Assembly (NCBI RefSeq): GCF_050859025.1
Contig: NZ_CP138200.1
Location: 3,844,001-3,908,000 of the forward strand
Source: Wukongibacter sp050859025
Lineage (GTDB): Bacteria; Bacillota; Clostridia; Peptostreptococcales; Caminicellaceae
DNA: 64,000 nucleotides
Reading direction: 5' to 3'
The stretch's first letter is position 1. Each line of letters begins with the position of its first letter. The notes below the pieces were generated by a model that was not told where the DNA came from, did no database searches, and saw nothing but the letters and a program-made list of their open reading frames with translations. Of this stretch, positions 57,187 through 64,000 are shown piece by piece. The position numbers and the translations under genes are program-made.

Positions 57187-58335
57187 TTATAGCTTAGATA
57201 GCAATTTCATTAATATTGGTCTATGAATGTCCACTGCCTTTACAGGACACAGTTCTTGACAGCAGAAGCATCGTATACATTCTTCTAAGTTTACTTCTGG
57301 CCTGTTATTAATCATTTCTATAACTCTTGGTGGACAATTTTCTGCACAATCACTGCAGCCTACGCATTTATCATGGAGAAACACTGGTTTTGGCTGCATT
57401 AATCCATTTAAAATATCCCTTAAAAATCGGGGGATTTTCCCCTCTAATAGATCTATTCCTCTTATTTCAGGAACAACAAAATCCTTTATAATAAATTTTT
57501 CGATATTGTCTCCAAGCAATTCTATATCTTCAAAATTACCCTTACAAAAACCCCTTTCCATACATCTTTTGACGGTAGGTATCTTTTCAGGGTCAAGTCC
57601 TATAATATGTGCAGCTACTACATCTAAATGGTATGGACTTTCTGATGCAATTACTGCACCTATATCCCTCGGATCTCCCGCACTGGGTCCAGCACCTTCC
57701 ATACCAACAATCCCATCCATAAAGGAAAGAACAGGCTTTGCAGCAAGACAAATATCAACTAAAGCATTTGAAAAATCAATATAATTTGGCATTCTTACAT
57801 GATACTCCGCTTTTTCAAGACCAGCAACTATACCAAACATATTCTTTACTGCTCCAGTAAATAACATCATTCCATGAGTTTTTAATTTAGATACAGATAT
57901 AACTTTGTCAACATTCTGCAAAACTTCAATAGCCCTTATCTTTTTCAATATTAATCCATCTGCATTTTTTATCTCAACTGAATTAGTATTATAGTTAAGC
58001 TCTGCTCCCACTTCTTCTGCGACTTCTTCAATTCCACATGCCTTATATACACCCTTCAATACCGAAGTATTAAATGGTCCCCCTGGACTGTCTCCTATTA
58101 TTACTTCCGCTCCATGCTTGACTAAGACTTCCGCTAAGGCCTTAACAAATATAGGATGGGTGGTAGTGGCCTCTTCAGGTCCTTTTTTCATAAGTAGGTT
58201 CAGCTTAAGGAGAATTTTCTCTCCATGAGCTATATATTTTTCTATTCCGCCTAAGTTTCTGAAACTGTCTTCTACAGCACTCTTCACCTTAATATATTCA
58301 TAGTTATCACATTTAATCAGTGATACCTTATCCAT
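57187..58335 (-). CDS. DUF362 protein with C-terminal 2[4Fe-4S] ferredoxin domain
   Basis: A 382-residue protein. The DUF362 part (about 30-290) has the motif SKLKTHGMMLFTGAVKNMFG. The C-terminus carries two 4Fe-4S motifs, CVGCSDCAENCPPRV and CIRCFCCQELCPVKA. The ATG at 58335 with GAGGTG upstream is chosen over a longer frame. Such proteins are common in anaerobes and are thought to act in electron transfer or enzyme maturation; the function is not established. It follows the ABC permease by 16 bases, so it probably belongs to that operon. Confidence 0.8.
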   Translation of the reverse strand: MDKVSLIKCDNYEYIKVKSAVEDSFRNLGGIEKYIAHGEKILLKLNLLMKKGPEEATTTHPIFVKALAEVLVKHGAEVIIGDSPGGPFNTSVLKGVYKACGIEEVAEEVGAELNYNTNSVEIKNADGLILKKIRAIEVLQNVDKVISVSKLKTHGMMLFTGAVKNMFGIVAGLEKAEYHVRMPNYIDFSNALVDICLAAKPVLSFMDGIVGMEGAGPSAGDPRDIGAVIASESPYHLDVVAAHIIGLDPEKIPTVKRCMERGFCKGNFEDIELLGDNIEKFIIKDFVVPEIRGIDLLEGKIPRFLRDILNGLMQPKPVFLHDKCVGCSDCAENCPPRVIEMINNRPEVNLEECIRCFCCQELCPVKAVDIHRPILMKLLSKL

Positions 58336-58351
58336 ATATACACCTCGTTTC

Positions 58352-59086
58352 CTACACTGCTTCCTCGTAACAAGCTCTAACACTTAATATGTAGAATATT
58401 ATAACATATACCATAATCACTAATACAGAAAACCCTTCAATCTTCCCGTTTAATGCTATTGCTCTTAAGATTCTAGTAGAATGAGTAAGTGGCAAAAACT
58501 CAATAAAGCTTCTCACAATGTAGGGCATCTTCTTTAAGGAAAAGAAAGTACCGCATAAAAATGACATAGGATTAATAACAAAGCTAGTAAATCTATTCAT
58601 ATCATAGTGGGTATTTATCATCATTGCTGCAAAAAAGCCCAGTCCTGCAAACATTAGGCTATTAAGAAAGCATATAAATATAAAAAGGAAATTTATTTTT
58701 ACTGCAACCCCAAAGACAAGTGATACACAGATTATTATAAAAGCTGAGAATAATCCTCTAAGGGCCCCTGCCAATATGTGTCCTAGGGTTAATAGGTACA
58801 TACTTGTAGGTGAAATAAGATAGTATTCAAAGCTTTTCTCATGTAGCCTCGATACACTTACACGCATTGATATAGCTCCAAAGCTTGATCTCATTGTAGT
58901 TAAAGCAACTATCCCCGGTATAATATACAACATATACGAGTTTCCCTCTACTACAACATTCTCACCTACACCCCATCCAAAGGCAATTATATATAATAAA
59001 GGAGATACAATTAATGCACTAGTTATTTTCCAAAATCTCCTTTTAAAAAATACAAATTCTCTCCATAATATCGTTAAAACTTCCAC
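58352..59086 (-). CDS. ABC-2 type transporter permease
   Basis: A 244-residue membrane protein with about six hydrophobic helices. The N-terminal REFVFFKRRFWK amphipathic stretch and the central HILAGALRGLFSAFI region fit the ABC-2 permease family, normally exporters of drugs, polysaccharides or peptides. The start is a GTG directly after the ATPase stop codon, so translation is coupled. It would act as a dimer with the ATPase encoded upstream. Substrate unknown. Confidence 0.85.
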   Translation of the reverse strand: MEVLTILWREFVFFKRRFWKITSALIVSPLLYIIAFGWGVGENVVVEGNSYMLYIIPGIVALTTMRSSFGAISMRVSVSRLHEKSFEYYLISPTSMYLLTLGHILAGALRGLFSAFIIICVSLVFGVAVKINFLFIFICFLNSLMFAGLGFFAAMMINTHYDMNRFTSFVINPMSFLCGTFFSLKKMPYIVRSFIEFLPLTHSTRILRAIALNGKIEGFSVLVIMVYVIIFYILSVRACYEEAV

Positions 59087-59926
59087 TTATTTCACCATCC
59101 TGTGAGCAAAACTATAAAATACATCCTCAAGGGTAGTATCTCTTATAGTATACTTGTCATTGATCCCATCAGCAAAAACTTTAGCTGACTCAAGAGTTTT
59201 AAAATACTTGAACTTAGTTTGTACCAAATTTTCAAAATACTCAACGGTATATTTTCCGATCATATCAATTAAATTGCTAGGAGTATCACAATAAAATATT
59301 TTACCTTCGTTCATTAATGAAACCTTATCACATAGATATTCTGCTTCCTCAATATAATGGGTAGTGATTAGAATTGTCTTTCCATCACTGTTCATTCTTT
59401 TCAATATATCCCATATTTCTCTTCTAGCCTTTAAGTCAATTCCCACGGAGGGTTCATCCAGAAAAATAATCTGAGGATCATGTATTAATGCCTTAGCAAT
59501 CATTAATTTTCTCTTCATTCCCCCTGATAGACGCTTACAGACCCGATCTTTAGCCTTGGTTAGATCCATTACCTCAAGTAATTCATCTACTCTTCTTTTA
59601 ATCACTTTCCTATCCATTTTATAAAGCATTCCAGAAAAAGTTAGATTCTCTTTCACAGATAGTTCTTTATCTAAATTAATATGCTGAGGAACAACTCCTA
59701 TTTTCTTTTTCAAAGATTGATTATCTCGACTTACATTTTTATTGTCAATAGTTATTTGTCCTTCATCACTATCAATTAAACCAATCAACATTCTTATTAA
59801 AGTGGTTTTCCCCGCCCCATTAGGACCCAAAAGCCCCATAAATGTAGCATCGGGTATTGTAAGGGACATATTATCTACAGCTCTAACCTCTCCATAGCTT
59901 TTACTTACAGATTTTATCTCTATCAT
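59087..59926 (-). CDS. ABC transporter ATP-binding protein
   Basis: A 279-residue ATPase of the CcmA/DrrA class. Walker A is GPNGAGKTTLIRM (near residue 35), the signature is LSGGMKRKLMIAKAL, Walker B is IIFLDEPSVGID and the H-loop is LITTHYIEEAEYL. It pairs with the ABC-2 permease downstream. It starts two bases after the stop of a periplasmic-binding-protein-like gene, an unusual partner for an ABC-2 exporter. Confidence 0.88.
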   Translation of the reverse strand: MIEIKSVSKSYGEVRAVDNMSLTIPDATFMGLLGPNGAGKTTLIRMLIGLIDSDEGQITIDNKNVSRDNQSLKKKIGVVPQHINLDKELSVKENLTFSGMLYKMDRKVIKRRVDELLEVMDLTKAKDRVCKRLSGGMKRKLMIAKALIHDPQIIFLDEPSVGIDLKARREIWDILKRMNSDGKTILITTHYIEEAEYLCDKVSLMNEGKIFYCDTPSNLIDMIGKYTVEYFENLVQTKFKYFKTLESAKVFADGINDKYTIRDTTLEDVFYSFAHRMVK

Positions 59927-59927
59927 A

Positions 59928-61382
59928 TTAAACCTCTTTCAACTTTTTCAGTACCTCAATAACTTCGTTAACCGTTACATATTCTAATGGATTAAAGTAT
60001 CCATCTTTAAGCTCAAATATACCATTATCTACTAGGGTTTGAACTATCCTCTTATTCTCTATTTGATCTATATCCTTTATCTCTTTGTGATCTACTTTTC
60101 TTGAAATATTGCCTAAAAGATAAGCTGTTTTTGCAAACTCGTCACGGGTTACTTTATTTTCTGGATAAAACAGCTCTGTACCATCAATTTTGAAACTATT
60201 GATATATCCTGCTAAAACTGCCGTTTCAATAAAATCGAAGTTCTCATGGTCCAAGGATACATCTTCAAAAAATCCATAAGTATGTCCTTTATGCTCGCTT
60301 CTATAGTACTTTGAGCTAGGTATATAAATAGCCTTGTGGGCATATTTAACACTTATTTCTGCTAATAGCTCTCTTGTAATCTTCTCTTCTGAACTATAGA
60401 TGGTAATATCATCAAATATGTCGGGATAAAAGATTCGGTATAGTTCCTTAACACCTTTTATATATCTTAAGGTAGGCTGAGATATCAGTCTCTCATTTAT
60501 GTTATATACACGATCATTCCTAACTGCTTTAATCTCTTCAAAGCCTGGTCTTATCACAATAGAATGAATATTTCCTCCAGAATTTGTTCCTCCAATTTGT
60601 GATAAATAGACGTCTATTTGCTCTCCCTCTTTTTTTAGCTTTTCTATACCAAATTCTACAGTATAGCTCTTTTCATCAATTTTATCAGCAGTCTTAGCTA
60701 TATTAACCCCGCCAGCTAGCTCAATTGCATTTGAAGCAAAGGAATCTGGTATTATTGTTTTATATCCAATTTCCTCAGATTCAAAAAAAACATTGACTCT
60801 ATTCTCAATATTTTTTGTCATTTCATTGATTTCTTCTATCTGTTTATAAAAATTCTCAAGAAATATTTTAGAAGTATTCTTCTTTCCCGTAAGCATACCG
60901 AGCTTTTCTATATAATCTGAAAAATCTCCATAGCTAACAGGATACAATGAGACAACATTAATGCCTGTCCTTCTTAAGGTCTTAACAAAATCAGGATTTT
61001 CCTTTTCTATGGAAGGTGTTATTAATACTAAATCTGGTACTGCTGTAATAATTTTTTCTGGCTCCTCTATATAGTCATAAGCCTTCTTATCTAACACCCT
61101 GAGGGGGTAGTTGTCTTCTTTACTAACTCCAATAATCTCATAATCTAAATTTAATGAAAAGAGGTTTTCTGTATGGGCCGGTGCAAGAGATATTATTCGC
61201 TTTCCATAGCTCTTCATTTTGATTCTCACATCTGAGTCATCGGTAAAATCAACTAAATAATCTCCACTGTCAAATAGGCTTATTTGGTCAATCTTCTTTT
61301 CAAGATAGGGTCTAGCACTAAAAAGTACTATTAAAACCCCTAAGCAAATTAACATTAAATCTCTTAATCTGATGTTTTTCAT
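59928..61382 (-). CDS. BtuF/FepB-like binding protein with C-terminal S-layer homology region
   Basis: A 484-residue exported protein. An N-terminal hydrophobic segment (about 8-25) without a lipobox is followed by a Peripla_BP_2-like domain (about 50-320). Its opening KRIISLAPAHTENLFSLNLD and the PDLVLITPS and AIELAGGVNIA segments are typical of corrinoid, heme and siderophore binding proteins. From about residue 380 the sequence shows S-layer homology features, notably AVLAGYINSFKIDG and FYPENKVTRDEFAKTAYLLG. It would be held at the cell wall rather than lipid-anchored. It overlaps in expression with an ABC-2 system rather than a BtuCD-like importer. Ligand unknown. Confidence 0.8.
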   Translation of the reverse strand: MKNIRLRDLMLICLGVLIVLFSARPYLEKKIDQISLFDSGDYLVDFTDDSDVRIKMKSYGKRIISLAPAHTENLFSLNLDYEIIGVSKEDNYPLRVLDKKAYDYIEEPEKIITAVPDLVLITPSIEKENPDFVKTLRRTGINVVSLYPVSYGDFSDYIEKLGMLTGKKNTSKIFLENFYKQIEEINEMTKNIENRVNVFFESEEIGYKTIIPDSFASNAIELAGGVNIAKTADKIDEKSYTVEFGIEKLKKEGEQIDVYLSQIGGTNSGGNIHSIVIRPGFEEIKAVRNDRVYNINERLISQPTLRYIKGVKELYRIFYPDIFDDITIYSSEEKITRELLAEISVKYAHKAIYIPSSKYYRSEHKGHTYGFFEDVSLDHENFDFIETAVLAGYINSFKIDGTELFYPENKVTRDEFAKTAYLLGNISRKVDHKEIKDIDQIENKRIVQTLVDNGIFELKDGYFNPLEYVTVNEVIEVLKKLKEV

Positions 61383-61400
61383 ACTTAACTATCCTTCCAT

Positions 61401-61433
61401 AGGACAAATGCGTCTTTAAGACGCATTTGTTCT
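61401..61433. terminator. Strong hairpin between uppP and the binding-protein gene
   Basis: ACAAATGCGTCTT (61404-61416) and AAGACGCATTTGT (61418-61430) are perfect complements around a single base. It stands 22 bases ahead of the binding-protein start and after uppP and a MITE-like repeat. On the minus strand no clear T-run follows, so it may be a weak terminator or an operator-like palindrome. Confidence 0.5.
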
Positions 61434-61448
61434 AAGTTTTCTGTTATT

Positions 61449-61556
61449 CTTATAGGGTTTACATAGTAAAACTTAGTTTATACATGCACAAATACTCAGA
61501 GCTTCTGGGAGTTTTGGACATGTATAAATTAAAGTCTTTACTTAAATCCCTATAGA
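61449..61556. repeat. MITE-like palindromic repeat, copy A
   Basis: About 108 bases with imperfect inverted ends: the left arm CTTATAGGGTTTACATAGTA and the complement of the right arm, CTATAGGGATTTAAGTAAAG, align and continue to a shared TTTATACATG. The core is AAATACTCAGAGCTTCTGGG. Copies occur at 44569-44672 (same orientation) and 40970-41076 (inverted). There is no coding capacity. Confidence 0.75.
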
Positions 61557-61581
61557 GTATTTCACCAATTTCTTATCTTAT

Positions 61582-62367
61582 TTATGCTACCAAAAGAACT
61601 ATTACCCCAAGAATTATTCTATAATATGCAAAGGGTACAAGCTTTTTTCTTTTTATGTAGTTCATAAAAAATGCAATTACAAAGTAGGCTACTACAAATG
61701 AAACAAAGGTCCCTATTGCTAGTATGAACCATTCATATACTGAAAAATCCAAACCCATTTTAAACAGTTTGAGAATTGCAGCTCCTATTAGTGTAGGGAT
61801 AGCTAAAAAGAAAGAAAATTCAGCAGCAACCTTTCTAGAGAAACCAACAAACATTCCTCCGATAATTGTGGATGCAGAACGAGACATCCCAGGTACAACA
61901 GCCATACACTGAACTACACCTACTACAAGTGCCTGCCCATATGATATATGATTTTCAGATATAACCTTGGCTTTCTTTTGTTTTCTTTCTGCTAAAAGTA
62001 ACAAAATTGCGCCAAAGATTAATGCAATAGCTACAACTGTCGGATTGAAAAAGTGTTGATCAACATAATCATCAAACTTAAATAAGGCTAAAATGACCGC
62101 TGGTATAACACCTACAGCAACCTTTGTCCATAGGGAAAAATATTCTACAAGCCTTCTTTTGTTATCAAATTTAGGAAACACCTTATCTTTAAAATAAAGC
62201 ACTACAGCAAATATAGCTCCAACTTGAATGATAATTGCAAATGAATTAGCAAAGTCCCCTGTAAAGTCTAAATACTTATTTGCAATAATCAGATGCCCCG
62301 TAGAAGAGACTGGTAAAAACTCAGTCAACCCTTCAATAATTCCGAGAATAATCGCTTTAATAATCAT
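61582..62367 (-). CDS. uppP: Undecaprenyl-diphosphatase (UppP/BacA)
   Basis: A 261-residue membrane phosphatase that recycles the undecaprenyl carrier of cell-wall synthesis. It has the two family motifs, EGLTEFLPVSSTGHL near residue 12 with the catalytic Glu residues, and PGMSRSASTI near residue 160 with the catalytic Arg. About eight helices are visible. GGAGG precedes the ATG. Overexpression of this family gives bacitracin resistance, but its position far from the NRPS cluster favours a housekeeping role. Confidence 0.93.
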   Translation of the reverse strand: MIIKAIILGIIEGLTEFLPVSSTGHLIIANKYLDFTGDFANSFAIIIQVGAIFAVVLYFKDKVFPKFDNKRRLVEYFSLWTKVAVGVIPAVILALFKFDDYVDQHFFNPTVVAIALIFGAILLLLAERKQKKAKVISENHISYGQALVVGVVQCMAVVPGMSRSASTIIGGMFVGFSRKVAAEFSFFLAIPTLIGAAILKLFKMGLDFSVYEWFILAIGTFVSFVVAYFVIAFFMNYIKRKKLVPFAYYRIILGVIVLLVA

Positions 62368-62437
62368 TTTTTACCTCCACCATTTAGAATATTCCTTTAT
62401 AATTATATTTCTTAGGCAGGGATTTTACAACTAAAAA

Positions 62438-62457
62438 GCTCACAAAATCATGTGAGC
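62438..62457 (-). terminator. Terminator after hemL
   Basis: GCTCACA (62438-62444) pairs with TGTGAGC (62451-62457), followed on the minus strand by five T. It starts 20 bases past the hemL stop. Confidence 0.8.
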
Positions 62458-62476
62458 CTCCTGATTGTTAGCAAAA

Positions 62477-63766
62477 TCAACCGAGCTTCTTGAGTGCTGT
62501 ATAGTTTTCTTCGATTGTTCTTTCTATATCTTCCATTGTATGGGCAGCTGAAATAAATGCAGCCTCATATTGAGATGGAGCCATATATATTCCCTGAGCT
62601 AACATATTTTCAAAGTACTTTGCAAATTTTTCTGTATCACTTTTTACAGCTGTATCATAATCATAAACCTCTTCACCTGTAAAATAGCTACATAGCATAG
62701 AACCTACTCTATTTGAAAACATTTCTATACCAAGTTTTTTAGCATTCTCTTTAAAACCATCCTCAAGTATCTTTGCCTTTCTTTCTAACTCATCATAAAT
62801 GGATGGATTGTCATTCAAAATTTTTAATGTTGTAAGCCCTGCCGTTACAGCTAAGGGATTACCTGACAGGGTCCCTGCTTGATAAATAGGACCTGCTGGT
62901 GACATCGTAGACATAATATCTCTTCTTCCTCCATAGGCTCCTACTGGTAGTCCTCCTCCAATTATCTTTCCAAAGCATGTGATATCAGGTTTTACATTAT
63001 AAAGGCTTTGTGCACACTTAAGTGCGACTCTAAATCCTGTCATAACTTCATCGAATATAAGAAGTGAGCCATACTCATTAGTTATGTCACGAAGGAAATT
63101 GATAAACTCTTGCTTCGCTGGAACAACTCCCATATTTCCTGCAATCGGTTCAATTATCACTCCAGCAATTTTATCTCCATAGCTTTTAAAAATCTCTTTC
63201 ATTCCTTCGATATCGTTAAACCTTGCGGATATAGTATTCTTAACTATATCTGACGGCACTCCTGGACTATCTGGAACTCCATGAGTAAGGGCTCCCGATC
63301 CAGCCCTAACAAGTAAGCTGTCCGAATGACCATGATAGTTACCCACAAATTTTACAATCATGTCCCTTCCTGTAAAACCCCTTGCCAATCTTAAAGCACT
63401 CATAGTTGCTTCAGTTCCGGAGTTAACCATTCTAAGCATTTCAACCGATGGTACAATCTGACATACCAATTTTGCAAGCTCAGTTTCCTTTTCTGTAGGT
63501 GCTCCAAAGCTTGTCCCAGTCTCTAAGACTTTTTTAAGCTCCTCCATGACAGTATCATGACAATGCCCTAAGATTAGTGGTCCCCATGAACCTACATAGT
63601 CAATGTATTCATTTCCATCAATATCATATATTTTTGATCCCTTACCACTTTTAATAAAGGGAGGATTTATCTTAACTGACCTAAAAGCTCTTACTGGGCT
63701 ATTTACACCACCGGGTATATATTTATTTGCTTCTTCAAAGGCTACAATAGATTTATTTAAATTCAT
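62477..63766 (-). CDS. hemL: Glutamate-1-semialdehyde 2,1-aminomutase
   Basis: A 429-residue PLP enzyme forming 5-aminolevulinate, the tetrapyrrole precursor. Recognisable segments are EEANKYIPGGVNSPVRAFRS at the N-terminus, LLIFDEVMTGFRVA (PLP-binding Asp), and CFGKIIGGGLPVGAYGG with the Schiff-base Lys. The ATG at 63766, with AAAGGAGG upstream, overlaps the hemB stop by one base (TAATG), so a longer start inside hemB is rejected. In this type of anaerobe the pathway often serves corrinoid and siroheme synthesis. Confidence 0.95.
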   Translation of the reverse strand: MNLNKSIVAFEEANKYIPGGVNSPVRAFRSVKINPPFIKSGKGSKIYDIDGNEYIDYVGSWGPLILGHCHDTVMEELKKVLETGTSFGAPTEKETELAKLVCQIVPSVEMLRMVNSGTEATMSALRLARGFTGRDMIVKFVGNYHGHSDSLLVRAGSGALTHGVPDSPGVPSDIVKNTISARFNDIEGMKEIFKSYGDKIAGVIIEPIAGNMGVVPAKQEFINFLRDITNEYGSLLIFDEVMTGFRVALKCAQSLYNVKPDITCFGKIIGGGLPVGAYGGRRDIMSTMSPAGPIYQAGTLSGNPLAVTAGLTTLKILNDNPSIYDELERKAKILEDGFKENAKKLGIEMFSNRVGSMLCSYFTGEEVYDYDTAVKSDTEKFAKYFENMLAQGIYMAPSQYEAAFISAAHTMEDIERTIEENYTALKKLG

Positions 63767-64000
63767 TAATCTGCCTCCTTTATCCATTTTGCTAGTTCCT
63801 TAGCATAATAGGTTATTATAATATCTGCACCAGCCCTTTTCATACTAGTGATCTTCTCAATTACTATTGCCTTTTCATCTACAAGTCCTGCTTTAACTGC
63901 CGATTTAATCATAGCATATTCACCACTCACGTTATATGCCACAATAGGAACATTAAAGTTATCCTTTATTCTTCTTATAATATCAAGATAGGATAGGGCT
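63766..64000 (-). CDS. hemB: Porphobilinogen synthase, C-terminal part (cut by window edge)
   Basis: The last 77 residues of a frame that enters from the right edge. It contains AYNVSGEYAMIKSA, the conserved C-terminal signature of delta-aminolevulinate dehydratase, followed by RAGADIIITYYAKELAKWI. Its TAA stop overlaps the hemL ATG, showing translational coupling of consecutive pathway steps. The active-site lysines and metal ligands lie outside the window. Confidence 0.92.
   Translation of the reverse strand, partial: ALSYLDIIRRIKDNFNVPIVAYNVSGEYAMIKSAVKAGLVDEKAIVIEKITSMKRAGADIIITYYAKELAKWIKEAD

Noticed and set aside
58352..59926. ABC-2 transporter as exporter or immunity for the NRPS product
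   Set aside because: It lies about 18 kb from the cluster behind several unrelated operons and forms its own unit; the MFS gene inside the cluster is the better candidate.
61582..62367. uppP as self-resistance gene of a bacitracin-like product
   Set aside because: Far from the cluster and a normal housekeeping gene; the predicted peptide has no bacitracin-type thiazoline module.

Overview
The window reads as an AT-rich chromosomal segment of an anaerobic, amino-acid-fermenting, selenium-using Firmicute (Clostridia/Tissierellia type). The main pointers are a selenocysteine-dependent glycine reductase operon, a tandem glycine riboswitch, Bacillus/Clostridium-style ribosome binding sites and terminators, a BMP-family nucleoside importer and a probable sigma-54 gene. 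Every gene recognised lies on the minus strand, so gene order below runs from high to low coordinates. I cannot name the species from the sequence alone.

Right part (about 50.9-64 kb). A hemB-hemL pair (hemB cut by the window edge) is followed by uppP. Next comes a five-gene unit: an S-layer-anchored BtuF/FepB-like binding protein, an ABC ATPase, an ABC-2 permease and two DUF362 proteins, one with two 4Fe-4S motifs. Then come cheX-trmL, a Na+/phosphate symporter with a well-formed Pho box, and two tandem degV genes. Two palindromic intergenic elements lie here.

Glycine reductase region (41.5-50.9 kb). A tandem glycine riboswitch with an intrinsic terminator precedes grdX-trxB-trxA-grdE-grdA-grdB. 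A terminator and a MITE-like repeat separate these from grdC-grdD. GrdA and GrdB are each interrupted by one in-frame UGA in the exact family context for selenocysteine (U45 and U350). This block reduces glycine to acetyl phosphate and ammonia using thioredoxin electrons.

Biosynthetic cluster (6.5-40.8 kb). This is the most exciting part: ectB, two giant NRPS genes (5260 and 4424 aa), an MFS exporter, a type II thioesterase and an aspartokinase, all co-directional. I read nine modules, a DhbF-like starter condensation domain, no epimerisation domain and a terminal thioesterase. Hand-read specificity codes predict X-Thr-Dab-Ile-Dab-Thr-Leu-Dab-Thr-Asp, where X is an acyl cap supplied from elsewhere. 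The cluster carries genes for two steps of diaminobutyrate (Dab) supply, aspartokinase and EctB, without ectA or ectC. Eight of nine predicted residues derive from aspartate. The three Dab modules are near-identical at DNA level, as are two Thr adenylation domains, which indicates recent duplication or gene conversion. I do not recognise this residue order as a known peptide.

Left end (1-6.3 kb). A purine-nucleoside-type ABC importer (lipoprotein, ATPase, two permeases) lies next to the partial rpoN gene. The rpoN upstream region carries overlapping sigma-A-like and sigma-54-like promoter matches.
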